Origin: Isoperla grammatica
Taxonomy: Eukaryota; Arthropoda; Insecta; Plecoptera; Perlodidae
Reading direction: 5' to 3'
Assembly (NCBI GenBank): GCA_945910005.1
Contig: OX246740.1
Location: 4,647,458-4,711,457 of the forward strand
Length of the DNA stretch: 64,000 bases
Shown here: piece by piece, positions 23,287 to 36,343 of the stretch
How positions within the stretch are numbered: the stretch's first letter is position 1
Layout of the letters: every line of letters begins with the position of its first letter
Notes under the pieces: model-generated
The model's input: only the letters and a program-made list of their open reading frames with translations
The model's database searches: none
What the model was told of the DNA's origin: nothing
Position numbers and translations under genes: made by a program

Positions 23287-24097
23287 ACTTGCAAGGCCTA
23301 GAGATGGACTGTATCGTATAGTGCGGATTGGCATGCACTGTACTGTACTAGAGCCTGTGCATACTTGCAAGGCCTAGAGATGGACTGTATCGTAGTGCGG
23401 ATTGGCATGCACTGTACTGTACTAGAGCCTGTGCATACTTGCAAGGCCTAGAGATGGACTGTATCGTAGTGCGGATTGGCATGCACTGTACTGTACTAGA
23501 GCCTGTGCATACTTGCAAGGCCTAGAGATGGACTGTATCGTAGTGCGGATTGGCATGCACTGTACTGTACTAGAGCCTGTGCATACTTGCAAGGCCTAGA
23601 GATGGACTGTACCGTAGTGCGGATTGGCATGCACTGTACTGTACTAGAGCCTGTGCATACTTGCAAGGCCTAGAGATGGACTGTATCGTAGTGCAGATTG
23701 GCATGCACTGTACTGTACTAGAGCCTGTGCATACTTGCAAGGCCTAGAGATGGACTGTATCGTAGTGCGGATTGGCATGCACTGTACTGTACTAGAGCCT
23801 GTGCATACTTGCAAGGCCTAGAGATGGACTGTATCGTAGTGCGGATTGGCATGCACTGTACTGTACTAGAGCCTGTGCATACTTGCAAGGCCTAGAGATG
23901 GACTGTATCGTAGTGCAGATTGGCATGCACTGTACTGTACTAGAGCCTGTGCATACTTGCAAGGCCTAGAGATGGACTGTATCGTAGTGCGGATTGGCAT
24001 GCACTGTACTGTACTAGAGCCTGTGCATACTTGCAAGGCCTAGAGAGTATAGATGGACTGTATCGTAGTGCGGATTGGCATGCACTGTACTGTACGT
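23287..24097. repeat. Satellite array, 11 copies of a 74-bp unit
   Basis: Direct tandem repeats starting ACTTGCAAGGCCTAGAGATG at 23287, 23363, 23437, 23511, 23585, 23659, 23733, 23807, 23881, 23955 and 24029. Spacing is exactly 74 bp except the first (76 bp, an extra TA). Copies differ at one or a few bases: copy 5 has CTGTACCG; copies 6 and 9 have GCAGATT where others have GCGGATT; the last has a 7-bp insertion (GAGTATAGA region). Such near-identity implies recent expansion or homogenisation. It lies in MNT intron 1. Confidence 0.95.
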
Positions 24098-24463
24098 ACA
24101 CAGTGGAGCTCTCAAGAGTTGTTATAACTGCCGTTTTGCATGTCTGTCGATCGATGCCCTAATCTGTATACGCGCCCATATAAGCCTGTCCGCGGGTCTT
24201 TTGGTGCGATACCAGGCTGCGTTATCCGGGCAGCACTAGTTAAGCCCTTATCTTGCGGCGCGTCATACACACACATGTTGTGTCGGGCCTGGTAAACGTG
24301 GTCCCGTGCTTTTACACAGCCGAGGGCAATGGTACCAACTCTACTCTGGTTCTTACCACCTAATTTAAACAGGTCCATTAGGGATAATTTACGACCTACC
24401 GTTGGTTACCTGCAACGGTGGACACTGCTGTGCTGTGAAAGAACGCCAGGGAAGGGGTAGTAT

Positions 24464-24629
24464 AGGCAACCCAAGACTACCTTACATATATGCTTTCGTC
24501 ACAGGCGAGGTATTCGTAGCCAATCAGCGATCGGTATTTGCGCGCTATTGTCTCGGGCGGTTTGCTGATTGGCTATGAGTGCCTCGCCTGTGACGAAAGC
24601 ATGTGTAGTAAGGTATTCTTGGGTTGCCC
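24464..24629. mobile_element. Fold-back MITE
   Basis: Inverted repeats of about 65 bp each. The left arm has GGCAACCCAAGA, TGCTTTCGTCACAGGCGAGG and AGCCAATCAGC; the right arm has the complement, GCTGATTGGCT, CCTCGCCTGTGACGAAAGCA and TCTTGGGTTGCC. Only about 35 bp separates the arms, so the single strand would form a long hairpin. No coding capacity and no clear target duplication. Confidence 0.85.
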
Positions 24630-24639
24630 ATAGATATAA

Positions 24640-25610
24640 GGACGTTGGGGCTAGTATAGTGGGGCTCCTAGGGACAGACTATTCGCGAACGCGAAACAAT
24701 AATAGAAGGAATAATAGTAAAATTTGAAGAAAAAGTTGGCATCGTTGTTGACATCGCGAAATTCGCCGCCCTCCATTCAGTAGTACGGCGTCCCGACTGT
24801 CTTTTCACTCGTACCGACGCCTAATTTTAGCCACGTTTATAACTAGTCATGGTTTAGAGAGCGGCAAGCAAAGTCGACGTGCCCGTGCGTGTCAACTTAG
24901 TGAATTTGCCATTATTTCACTTATTTCTTCACTTCACTCCCCTTCTAGGCCCGGGGTGACTCAGCCAATCGTAAGAGGCGATGAAATGTGACCGTCCAAC
25001 TTCCCCTTTCCACCCAATAACCACCTACTCTACTTGTCTCTTTCCTCCAATCACCCCCAGACATTGCATGACATACCTGTCGAGTATTTAGGCCTACGTC
25101 GTAAAAAAAAAAAAAAAAAAAAGATTTTTTTTAATCTCTTCGAACACCCCCGAGTTAGATCCGCATGGGCCACCACAAGTACCGAAAATAATAATTTTTA
25201 GAATCCATCAAAATTTGTTTGCATTTTCATTTTTCATACATCGTATGTACATCGATGGATGACATTGTCTATACAATTTGAGCTGGCTGAAAGTCTTACA
25301 TTGAAGCCACGTGCATTTCCCACTCTTATCTAGGCCTAGTAGATAGAGTATCACGCGCCTCGCTACTACGAAGGTCATCTTTAGGTCTACTTTCGTGCGG
25401 TACAGAACATTTTTAAAATCGTTTCAAACCAGGAATTGAACCCGGGAGGGCCGGTTCATTTTACTAGACATTGTGACCGTGGTCGATTAGGTTTGGTCTA
25501 GAACATGATTAAGGAATGGGTGGCGAACACTTTCTGGCTTCACGCAGAAGTCACCAACTGTACCAGGATGTGAATTGACCGCTCTTCAAAGTCGTTTTCA
25601 AGTCATTTAG
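24640..25610. other. MNT intron 1, no feature beyond low-complexity tracts
   Basis: Contains an A run at about 25101-25120 and a T-arm-like complement GGAATTGAACCCGGG near 25433 that could be an eroded SINE. No exon recognised. Confidence 0.4.
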
Positions 25611-26216
25611 TGATTTACTACGTTTACATGCAGGTTTGAAATCGATTTGAGAACGTTTTGAGTTTTCAAAACAGCATATAAACACTTCGAAAGTGGGTTT
25701 GGATCGGTTCGAGTCACGCCTGTTTGCTCGCAGGGGTGACTTGAAAACTAGTTTTGGAAACTGCCATGTAAACACCCCACTGCCGCCAATACGTTTCGAC
25801 TTGGCGGGCTCATTAGCAAACTAAACCGGCAATGGCAGTGCAAAGTGAGGTTAGGTTCTCACTTTTCTACCGCGCTTGTATCTTCTAGATGGTAATATAT
25901 TATATTTTGAAGTCGCAAGTCTTAAAATATAACAAATGTGTGAGGATTACATGTTGTGACAGCTAAATGTGACAGCTTTGTTGTTTTGTTGTTGTTGTTG
26001 TTGTATAGATTACCCGCACTGCCCTCTCTGTTGTTCCAATGTCTCTTTAGAAAGCAGTGAAATGTCTTATTGTAAGTGGCGCTGTATACCGGGAAATGTA
26101 CGAACTAAAAAATGGTTTGAGAACGTATTCAGATCGATGGCATGTAAACGATCGACGGTTTTGGTTTGACTTGAGTCAAAACTTTTTCAAACCTGCATGT
26201 AAACGTAGTAAATTAT
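25611..26216. mobile_element. Probable MITE with ACTACGTTTACATGCAGG ends
   Basis: Left end near 25612 has TTTACTACGTTTACATGCAG and GTTTGAAA; the right end near 26187-26215 has the complement TTTCAAACCTGCATG and TAAACGTAGTAAAT. Internal CATGTAAAC motifs recur near 25770 and 26140. About 600 bp, no coherent protein. Boundaries and target duplication are approximate. Confidence 0.6.
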
Positions 26217-26264
26217 TGATAAACTGGCAATGTGTTCCCCATAAAACAATAGGTATCCCAGTCA

Positions 26265-26300
26265 AGTTGTATGTATGTATGTATGTATTTATTTATTTGT

Positions 26301-26399
<99 letters not shown>

Positions 26400-26403
26400 T
26401 TTC
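26265..26403. repeat. GTAT/ATTT microsatellite
   Basis: Short GTAT run (26265-26287), then roughly 28 tandem TTTA units. Open frames reading LFIY repeats across it are artefacts of the repeat. Confidence 0.97.
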
Positions 26404-26525
26404 TGCTTGCACTTAAAAAAAATCAATAAATGTAGGCCTACCGGTAAAATGGCACTTGTCCTATTTTCTGGAGTTTGCACACCTGGACAAGGTAAATTCT
26501 GGTCTAGAATCTAAATCGTAAATCA

Positions 26526-26880
26526 CGCTTGGTACGTTCCAGGCTCGAATATGTGCTAGGACACCCACTCGTCGTCTCGATTAGCATCGTTGCCAAGACA
26601 TGGTCTTCTAGCTAGCCCATATTTTATCGTTTTCTTTTTCTCCTTGGAATTGAATTGAACGAGGCTAATCGAGAAGCAGAGTGTGTCTCCAATCTCCATA
26701 CCCTGGCCAAAACTCACTTTACTCCTCGACTTTGATAATTTGTTGGCTATTTCCGTGCTGGCATTCGATCCCGGTGTGATGGCTTGCATGCATATTATAG
26801 GCATACTCGTTGCATCAATGTACACAACACCACGCGGTTTCGGCAGCTGATGAGTTACATAGTTGGAACCGGTTACAAGT
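26526..26880. repeat. Two SINE-family fragments, opposite orientations
   Basis: The first (26526-26603, +) has a T-arm-like GGCTCGAAT then the family tail CGTCTCGATTAGCATCG TTGCCAA. The second (about 26655-26800, -) has the complementary tail ACGAGGCTAATCGAGA and a B-box-like complement GCATTCGATCC. They belong with the better copies at 31541-31693 and 32121-32270. Confidence 0.6.
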
Positions 26881-27827
26881 CTTGTTGGTTGCAACGCCAC
26901 TGGCGATTAACGCGCTGTTATTTGATCCAGACTGTGCGCCGCTTATTATACATATATCGATGTCTGTAATTTGTCTCGGTTGGCTCGACTGCAAATTGAA
27001 GGCTGGTACGAACAAGTACATGGATGCAGTTTACAACTGACAAATTGCTGGTTTCCACCCGTGTCTGGTTATTTTTTTATGGTTATCTGCATTTCTTTTT
27101 CGAGTAGCCGAAATAAAACTGGCGTTCGACGCAAATAATTTTAAAAAGAAGGACATGTTTTGTTAAATTTTGGTCGTATACCCTATTTAAAATTACATTC
27201 GATGTAGGCCTACATTTTTTGGAATAATGCAGGGAGACGCTCTCATAAAAAGGAATCATGATTGTGTTGGGATAAAGTTAAAAACTTGTGATTCAATAAT
27301 GTCTCAAAATGTCTGATTTGATCCAAACGTATAATATATTATTTATTTGTCCGTTCTTGCGAATATCAGTATAGATCTTCCTGTTTGTCTCGTTGAAAAC
27401 TTTTCCGCAGGAGTAGACTTCATGCTTGACATTAGTATCTTTGAACTCATCATAAATGTGATTGAATGATGACCGTAGATAACACGGGACAAGGACGTAT
27501 TACATTCGTGTTGCTGATAGATATAGCACATGGCAATCATATGCGAAGCGAAGGAAGCCGACAGCCGTTCATAAATGTAACATCGCCTACAGTTTGCAGT
27601 GTTGCTCGAGGTTTATGGTTCACGTTTGCATTTTTCGTTGGGTTGGGGCTATTTTCTTCAATTGAATAAACGTCTGCGTGAAATACATCGTCTTGTAGAT
27701 CTGCCAGCGTGTAAAGTCTGCCAACAAACTAAAACACTCAGCATAATGCTATACTGATACAGATATCAGGAAGAAGCCTACGATAGGCCTACTATAGAAA
27801 TGTTCATAAATATCCACTAGATAAATT

Positions 27828-27880
27828 CACATTTAGTCTACCCACTCAGTAACAAGAATGATATTCGGTGGCTTTCTAGG
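27828..27880. repeat. Fragment of a dispersed repeat (TAGTCTACCCACTCAGTAACAA)
   Basis: CACATTTAGTCTACCCACTC and AGTAACAAGAATGATATTCGGTGG match parts of 46110-46160 and 60797-60865. The two larger copies also share AAAGTCACCGTTTAC about 100-250 bp further on. No terminal inverted repeats were found, so the class is unknown. Confidence 0.5.
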
Positions 27881-28092
27881 CTGTTGTGCGTGCTTATTAA
27901 TTTGTGTTGTTGGTCATCTCTGTTCCTATCTTATTTGATTTGCTCAATGTTTTTATTATTTTATTAATTATATAGGTAGGTACTATAAAAATGTATACTA
28001 TCCTCTTTTGTAAATCAGTTGTGAATAACTGAATAAGATACTGTGTACACATAAAATTAAAAAAAAAAAAAACACTTTTGAACACTGGAATA

Positions 28093-31000
28093 AAACCGGT
28101 GACCTACAGCTCGCTTGCCAACCTAACATCACATTATTAACATATCTCCCCGTTTCAGTTCACTCTGTTGTCTTGTCGCATTACCGTAAGATATAGGCGA
28201 ACACGACCGCCTGCTTGGCTCTAGCTGGAAGGTGGGAGCGTGCGTACCTAACTCTAGTTCGAAAGGACCTTTGCTCGATACCAACCTATGATAATCAACA
28301 TTCAAAACTGCAAGTGTTTTTGTTTTACACACCGTTAAAACATCAATTTTGTATTGTTTTCCTGTTGCCGAAACTTAATGTTCGGTGCGTAGGAGGGATA
28401 TATCTAAGTCAGTTGCCAACTGTAAACTGTACAGTTGTACACTGCAGAACAATGGAACAAGCTGAGTAAGTGGACCGCGAGAAACCGAGGAAGATGCGAG
28501 GGAAATTGTTGTATGCGTTTCACGATAGCCAATTATTTTTGTATCGTATTTTGTTTGTTTACCACCATGATCGTTTACCACTGTATATTTGGCTTTATAT
28601 ACTTAAATCGTTTAGTGCATTAGACACCTGCATTTTTGACGTCGTATGTGGAGACTCCGTTCTCCATGGTCAAACGCTGTAGGCCTACATTATATTTTGC
28701 GTGTTATTCTGTGTCAAGTAGTGCATTAGCAACGGCTTTGGCTGCAGAAACCTGTAATATTGTTTTAGTTTAGTATCAACAACGGCGACGTGGTGTGGTG
28801 GGAGCGCAGTGAACTTTTAATACGGAATATTGTGGCTTCGATAGTACACGGGCCAGAATGCATGGAACAGTAACACACAATGTTATAAATCGTCGTGGAT
28901 AATATTCAATATCATTATTTAGTCACTTTTCGTAATGTCTTGTAGTTTCTTCAGGGGTTGGTCCGGTTGGGGCAGCGAGAGGAGACTGAGAGGCCAAAGG
29001 TCATCTGGGGGGGGGGGGGCTATCCCCAGGCCCCACCCTCTAGCTTGCTCTAGCGTCGTCCATGGGTCCACGTGACGTCACTGGTGGTCACGCGTATTAA
29101 TTAGCATCGAGCTTATTGTCTCACGTGTATCTATGAACGATTTATGATACTTGGGCTTTGCGCTTCGTCTCATACATTGGCTGGCAACGAATCAACGATG
29201 TTAATTGGGAATATGAACACAAACCATTCACATCTGGAACACATGCAACATTTTTTATCAGACAAACACCTCATCGACCACGGCCACTGAGCCGGTTTGA
29301 TGTACGGATACGCAACGACAGTGCCGAGCGTAACAAGCACGGGGGCGAACGTGTGCGTTTATCTTATTTTTTGTACTAAAGTTACCGGGTTGACGGTGGA
29401 GGGGGGGGGGGGGGGGGGGGTCAGCGTTCGAAATCACCATTCAGTGCACCTATACGTACGAGTGTGAGCCTTGCTGTGTGCGTACAACAAACACAACGGT
29501 ACAGTCGGTTCGCGTTCTCCGTTACGGAGTTTGTCGTAATGAAGCACTTTAGATAGCGGCAATCACTCGCGGGTTAGTTTGGGGGTACCTCGAACGTTGG
29601 CTGGCTAGCTTAGCACCAAGGCCTCTCAATCCCCTGGCGGTGGCTCGTCGAACTTCCAACCTCCGCTAGGGGATCGACAGACCTTGGCAGTCCCAAGGTA
29701 AATAGTGCATTCTCTAGTCGCGCCTGTGCCTTTCTACTAATTCATACATCATAAATGTAAATAAAAGTTTAAATTATTATTCAAAATCAAAGTTAGGTGT
29801 AGAAACAATTATTATAATAACCATCTCCCTGTTAAATGAGCACTAACGTGTGGTTAATTTACAAAAAAATCAACGTCAATCAGCATCTATACAAATATTA
29901 GAAACATTTCGAACGAATGTCCACTCGCAACTTGTTACTGTAAATTACTCTCCAACGCTAAATTGAATTTAAAAATTCTTTAATGTTGGCTCAACACTTC
30001 ATTGTTATGAACAATCCGCTAAAATTAACTGCTTTTGGTTCAATTTACTACTAACAACATTTTAGCGTTAATTTAATTTAACAAATTTTCTCTTTGAAAA
30101 GCTAGACAGATTTGCTTTGTGATGGCGTCTGAGGTGTGTCTTGAACGGCACTGGCAAAAATTCGCCTCACCCTCAACAGGTGTTAGTTTAGTTGCCGTAG
30201 GTTTCAAACATTGAATGCAAAGGTGGTGGTGTAGTACAGTCTGTTTCAAATACGCTCGACGTTCCCGTACCATCTCTAAAGCAATCCAATATCGTGTTGT
30301 TAAATTGCAGTAAATCTGTTGGTAAAGTTAATTCACAGATTGAAACACCGGCCCTAAATACCGACATATACGTGTACTTATTCGTAATGCAGAGTGGTTT
30401 GAAATGCCACATACAGTAGAAAGTGTTTTCCAATGCACAAACTCGCAACGCCTTACCCCCCCCCCCCCCCCCCCTCAACTCCCAACTCCCTATTTTTTAG
30501 GAATAGAACTGCACTGCTACGTTGAATGTGTATTGCTGGGCGGGTGGTCAATTGAATGAAACATTATGGGCATTGCTTTGCAGTCTCTGTAGTGTGATTT
30601 CTATTATACCAACGCTGCGCGCTTGAGTCGCTTTCGTTTACCTCGGCAGAGTAAACCGTCCGATCGGTAATGTCACGTGGCTTCACTCCCCCGGGTTAGA
30701 GTTTTCAACCCGAGTATTCGAAAGCGTTTCGGAGTAGGGTTTGTTTGCAAATGGATGCCGTGCGCTTGCCTCTAAACCTAACCTTCAAATTGTTTTGAAT
30801 TTTTTGTAATGCCTGATGTACTTACTTTCTGCGTGCAATTCATTAAGGCGGTTCCTATGGGAGCTAAAATATTTTTTTGAAGTACCGTTTTCCAAATATC
30901 TCATTACAGACGTTGTAAATACACATTTTGGTAAGCCTGAAAAAAAAATTGGTTCATTGTGTAAGCGACAATAAAATTGTCAATTGTTGGAAATTGACTA

Positions 31001-31540
31001 TACGAAAACTGAGTGGCAAATAATAACGTTACAACTTATATAAGTATTGTGTGTACAAAATATTGCCTAACTATATTATTAGTGTCACCTCTACTCTAAC
31101 AATGCAATTCTTTGATAAACAACCGAAATATTAATTTTTTTAATTACCAAGAAAAAAACGATGAATTTAAAAAAATATATATATTTTTTTGTAATGAAAG
31201 ACTTGAAATGAAAAATATACGTTGACATCAAGTGATTTATTCTGTAGCAGAAAAACCCTGTTGGAGTGTAAATGCGCTTATATTATTATAATGTGACTAA
31301 AATTGCTAGATCGGTGCGTTATTTCCCATAAGCACAATGCTTTCACCCGCGCTGTACAGTGGCCGCGTCTCCCTAGCGGCAACGAAGACAACTTCTAGCA
31401 GCAGCTCCCGAAGATATCAGCACACGCTCCCCCCTCGCCCCCCTCACCGTCCCGCCGGCGCTCCACAACTCTCTTATCTTTTATTTTGTATTGAACTTGG
31501 AACTGAGCTTATCTCTTACCTTACCGACATCACTTAGCAG
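28093..31540. other. MNT intron 1, unassigned sequence
   Basis: Long G or C tracts at about 29011, 29400-29420 and 30460-30475, and CACGTG at 29069, 29122 and 30674. A weak hairpin with CCCCTGGCGG / CCGCTAGGGG lies at 29630-29675. No exon, RNA gene or complete element recognised. Confidence 0.4.
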
Positions 31541-31693
31541 CCCACAGTGGCTCTCTTGATTAGGCATTGCTGCCTTTGACTATGAGCCTATGCATTCGCC
31601 AGGTTCGAGTCCTGTTTAGTCATGGATTCCATGTGAAGTTTTTTTCATGTTCATGATGTTACCACTCACCGTCTTGATTATCATCGTTGCCAA
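31541..31693 (+). repeat. tRNA-derived SINE, + strand copy
   Basis: Head resembles a tRNA: AGTGGCTCTCTTGATTAGGC as an A-box region and CCAGGTTCGAGTCCTG as a B-box/T-arm. It is followed by a spacer and the family tail CACCGTCTTGATTATCATCG TTGCCAA. About 150 bp. The same head-and-tail organisation is seen inverted at 32121-32270. Confidence 0.78.
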
Positions 31694-31741
31694 TGTACCT
31701 AGCTCTAGATACAAGATCAATTTTAGAAATGTACCTATTTA

Positions 31742-32049
31742 GGGTACGCACAACACCAAAACACAACAATGAAACACATGAATTGAACCGATGGACAAAC
31801 AAGTTGTCAAAAAAAATATGAAGTTCTGAAGTTGAAAAAACAAACGTCCATAACGTTTACAAACTTTCAGATAGTTGCTGTCCATTACTGAACATAAATT
31901 TTAACTGGCGAGCAGTTACTATCGTTACAACTAATTGTTTCTCCTCATTATTTGCAAAGATTTTACTTTGACAGCTTGTTGTTTGTCCACCAGTTCAATT
32001 CATTTATTCCATTGTTGTAGTTCGGCTGTTACGTCAGTTGTGCGTACCC
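31742..32049. mobile_element. TA-flanked MITE (Tc1/mariner type)
   Basis: Termini GGGTACGCACAAC / GTTGTGCGTACCC-like, with long imperfect inverted arms: CAACAATGAAACACATGAATTG against CAATTCATTTATTCCATTGTTG in complement, and GACAAACAAGTTGTC against GACAGCTTGTTGTTTGTC. Flanked by TA at 31740-31741 and 32050-32051. 308 bp, non-coding. It sits between two SINE copies. Confidence 0.8.
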
Positions 32050-32120
32050 TATACCGGCTAAATACAAAGATACTTTGAACTGTTTTGTGATGATATTTGG
32101 GGTTTTACGTCTCATATTTT

Positions 32121-32270
32121 TGCAACGAGGCTAATCGAGACGGTGAGTGGGTGATTATGAAGATGAAAAAACGCCACATGACATCCATGCCCAAGCCAGG
32201 ATTCGAACCTGGGACGCAGAGACCGTGGTTTACAAGACCAACGCCTAATCGACCTCGGCCAACTGCGCTG
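32121..32270 (-). repeat. tRNA-Thr-like SINE, - strand copy
   Basis: Read on the - strand it begins AGCGCAGTTGGCCGAGGTCG ATTAGGCG, has an anticodon-loop-like GGTCTTGTAAACC (anticodon TGT, threonine), then a T-arm CCAGGTTCGAATCCTGG, and ends with the family tail CCGTCTCGATTAGCCTCG TTGC. It is the best-preserved copy and identifies the family as tRNA-derived. The tail and the missing acceptor stem argue against a functional tRNA gene. Confidence 0.85.
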
Positions 32271-33279
32271 GCAACTGTTTTGTATACAAAACAGCTATAA
32301 AAACAAAACAACTATAGTTGACAACATAGGGTTAGTGTTTTTCATGATATTATGATATGTTTAAGTCTACATCTATCTCAATTGTATAAATTATATCAAA
32401 TGTGCATTGTTTTTCAATTATCCACAATAAATGTTGCCCATTTGCTTTGTACAGTATGACAAGAACGGGTTACAAAATAGAGGTATTAATTTCATTATAA
32501 ATATTGGATAATACTTACCGGTACCTAATAGATAATAATTCAAAGCAGTAGTAAATTATAAGTCAATATTGTTCAATAGATATGCATATTGTCTTATATA
32601 CGAGTACGGTACTTATTAAGAATGGCAGATAGGTCATACAACATGATAATATACAGCTGCACCTGCTTGACGATGCAAACATTTATTATTTATATGAAAT
32701 CAATTTCAAGAAAGCTGCCCAAAATACAATATTGTTTTAGGATATTCGTTTTTATTATGCTCCCACAAATCATAAAAGTACCTTGGGATGGTCGAAGCAA
32801 CACAGATAATATATAATATTGGAATAAATGAATCCAAGATTGAGTTCGATTTAAATAAAACAAAGAATGGAGGAATCGGTAGTGAATTTTTATTACTTTG
32901 TAATAGTATTGTGGATAAGGTATAATGTACATTGACAAAAGGCATGTTATTAATTAACATAGTCCTTGACAATGAAAGCCACGTTCAAATGACAGTATCC
33001 AAAAACACTCGATAGAGTGCATTTTGTGCTCAGTTTTGTGTAGTGGGTCTATTGAATCTTGGGTTAGATTTTGTAAAAGTAATTCTTTTTCAAATGATAC
33101 CTGCTCGTGTCTTCCTATTTTAACCAAGTACTGTATTAAAATAAGTGTCCTGCATCTAAATTGATTCCAGATACCTACAGGTAAATGTACTTATTTGAAA
33201 AGGATACAGGTAAAAGATACACAAAAAGTATCTAGATACAAATACCTTGATACTAATCAACACTGCCCATTAGTGGAGT

Positions 33280-33581
33280 AGTTCGGGCTAACCCCCCGAC
33301 TTTGTTTTCTCGCCATGTTGGCGGAAATCTGTGAAATTCAGAGCAGCGAACTGAAAAAATTACTACTTTTCTATGAACACATTTTCTTTTGAACCCCACA
33401 AATAAAAGAAACTTCAGCATCTTATATACAACAATATTTTTTTAATAAAAACTTGTATTATTTGAACCGAAACCAATGGCTTTGGTATTTAAAAATGACT
33501 GTGTCCATTGAATGGTAAAAGTTCACTTTCAATTTTTTTTTCTTTTTTAAGACGGGGTTCACCCCCTCTGGATACGCCACT
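33280..33581. mobile_element. Degenerate CAGTGGCGTA-type repeat
   Basis: The right terminus CCCCCTCTGGATACGCCACTG is clear. The left end, TAGTGGAGTAGTTCGGG, is a decayed version of the same terminus. The interior has CCCCCCGAC and a T-rich stretch. No target duplication. Related to 9664-9996 and 57528-58999. Confidence 0.5.
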
Positions 33582-34114
33582 GAATCTATTTCAACAATAG
33601 TTATACCATGGACATAATAGTAAAATCATTTCCTAATTTTTAGACGATGAACGATATCGTGAAAAAGTTAACTTACGTGGTTCTTATGTCACTGTTCACA
33701 ATAAAATCGTAACGTCATAATGATTTAGCATGAGTAAAGTACTATTCTTATTTCGATTACAATCACGATGCCGACAGTTGTGGTTGGGGCTCTACGCGGT
33801 TTTACTATTGTCTATTAGTTGTAGCAAGGCTGGCTTAGACATCAATTACGGAGAGTGTTGTTTGTATGCCAAATTTGACTCTTCTTGTTTATAACAAGTA
33901 AGAACACAAAATGAGAAATATTCACAATTCAATAATATCGAAAAAGCCGCCCGAACAGGGTGTAAAAACGACATTTCTGGCTCTAACCGGAGGTATGGTA
34001 ACACTATTCCTTTGCCAAGAGAGACTATGATAAGCATGATGTGTGAAAGGTAATCAAATATTTAATGCTAGAGTAATATCCCTGGTTGATGATTGTTTGT
34101 CCCACAATCAGTTC

Positions 34115-34222
34115 CAGCACAGTGGTTCCAGCCTCCCAGTTTCAACCCTGGCTTTGGGATTGATGTCAGGTGACGTGTTTCGTAATCGCAGACTAATCGT
34201 CTCGGTTAGCATCGTTGCCAAC
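34115..34222 (+). repeat. SINE fragment
   Basis: B-box-like CCAGTTTCAACCCTGGC, then TCGTCTCGGTTAGCATCG TTGCCAA, the tail of the tRNA-derived SINE family. The head is truncated or eroded. Confidence 0.65.
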
Positions 34223-34579
34223 ATATGAGTTGTCACTCCGAATACTGATACTCCGATAATCATCAACCTGTCAGTTTTAGGCAAGTTCCCCCAAAAAGGA
34301 ACTTTGAAAAGTTAAGTTACTTTTCAACTGATCCAAGTTCCCGTTAATTTTCAAAAGAAGAAAGAAACTGAGACGTTTCAACTACTTCTATCAAAAAACT
34401 TCTATCAAATAGGCGATGTGTATCGAATTAATTTCTTGCTTGCCGTACGCGCCATATAGTTATAAGTAAGTAAAGATGGTAATAAACAGCAGTTTGGGTT
34501 GTACAAATACCTAATACGAGTGTACAAGCATCTTACACAATGTCAGGCGTAGATGAGAAAATTCTGCAATCACAAAATA

Positions 34580-34900
34580 AAAATACTTCTATGCATTTAT
34601 ACCATAACTTCACTTCTAGTTGGAATAGGAGGTTCATTCAAGTTTCTCTATTCTAATAAAAAGCAAGCAATTTAACTGCAAGTATTTTGAATTGGTTATA
34701 ATTAAACATTACAAAATTGTGTTGTGTAATGAACTAGATCAACTCGGTATTTCCCCATTTTATTCCCGTTGATCTTCAAATTAAAATTTTAGATGCACTT
34801 TTCGCCATAACTTCATTTCTAGTTGGAATACAGGTTTCATTCAAGTTGCGTTATTATAATAAAAAAATAACAATTACACCTACGTGTATTTCAACACGAA
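34580..34900. repeat. Pair of diverged direct repeats
   Basis: About 120-bp segments at 34580-34700 and 34782-34900. Both carry CCATAACTTCA(C/T)TTCTAG, TTGGAATA, TTCATTCAAGTT and TTATAATAAAA-like motifs in the same order, about 200 bp apart. Function unknown; perhaps an old tandem duplication. Confidence 0.6.
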
Positions 34901-36343
34901 TATCATGCAAGATTCAGAAATTATATTTTGTATTACATCGGCTGCTTCAACACTCAACTTATTCATTCTGTCTTATCTCAGATAAGAACCTCACTCTTCT
35001 GTCGCTTTGATAAGAGTCCTACGCCGGCTTGCCTCTGCCATCCATTAGTGAAATTCCTTATCTGAGGGGCTGCATTCCATTCCGTTGGTCGGTCTGAATG
35101 GTGACGAGTGCTGTTGTTCGAAACAACCGCCCAAATGGCACGCGACGGCCACTACGACCCCGACCAATCAGCGACGCCCCTACTCTAGCGACATCTACCA
35201 CGATAACGCTGAACTAAACTAGTTCACTAAGTCGTCAACAGATAGCAGCAACACGATTAAAAGCCATACAGCAGCGCGCATGGTGTGAAAACTTGTCCCT
35301 ACTGCCGGTGGAACCGCCTTAAAACACGGTTTTGCGCCAAAATATCCACATGCATCACCCACAGCCACTAATACCCACCATCAAGTTCATATCATTTCGT
35401 ATTTTCCGCCAAAACCTAACTTACCCTCACCCTGCTCCCGAGGCAGGTCACTTTTTTGGTGATCAGGTCACAAAACCGGGTTACAGTTGCCGAACGCACC
35501 GGAGTAACCTGCTACTGATCGGGTTTGGTTTCCGGACTGACATTGCTAGGTAAACGTAAGCGGCTTATATGATTCATGTATTTGATTCGTCGGTGATACA
35601 GTTTCCTACTGTATTTTGCAGATATTTTCTAGTATTTTTTTTTTTTTTTTTTTTTTTAACGGATCCCTATTTTGTTGATGTGTATTTTTTATTACAATAG
35701 TGCTCGTAACGGTGCGGCTCGTTTGTTTAATGGGTTTATTCCTCCTTCCTCCTACTCTGCAGAAGGTCAAGGGTTCGATTTCGAATTCGGGTTGGTTTTT
35801 TTTTAATTTGAGGAGATACCGATGTGCATGTAAATGGTGATTTTGGGCCGTCATGGCAACGAGGCACATAATAAATTGTATAATTAATTCTTGTAATTGA
35901 GTGGATAGACCGCAAATGTATTCAATTTAATTCTAATATTATGAAAACGATCAGCCAGCAAGCAATTTATTGCCGTAACAATATCTTATGTTGCGCATAT
36001 CGCCATGGTACGTTTTAAATGTTTGTCTGTGGAAAATTAGGCCTACCAATTTGATACCGCCAAACGTGAAAGTCCGTACTTCAGGAAGTAGGGCTTTCAA
36101 ATGGGCCTGCCTATAGAAAGCAGTTTTTGTTATCCCACATCTCGGACTGTAGTTGTCTGGCGGCCCGACCCATGTAGAACCAAATGACCTGGGTTCCAAT
36201 CCTGGATGAGGCACACGTGACATATGTAACATTATCCCTCCTCTTATTAATTTCTTTACTAATTAATTTAAACATTTTATTTAAATGCATATGTTATAGG
36301 CAACTTTTGTCATGCCTACTGCGGTTGGCACTGCGCAGGCCTT

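Noticed and set aside
23287..24097. CRISPR-like array
   Set aside because: The whole 74-bp unit repeats without unique spacers, and the context is eukaryotic.
26057..26514. Open frames reading LFIY repeats
   Set aside because: They are translations of the ATTT microsatellite.
32195..32270. Functional tRNA-Thr gene on the - strand
   Set aside because: T-arm and anticodon-like loop are present, but the acceptor stem does not close and the SINE tail follows directly.
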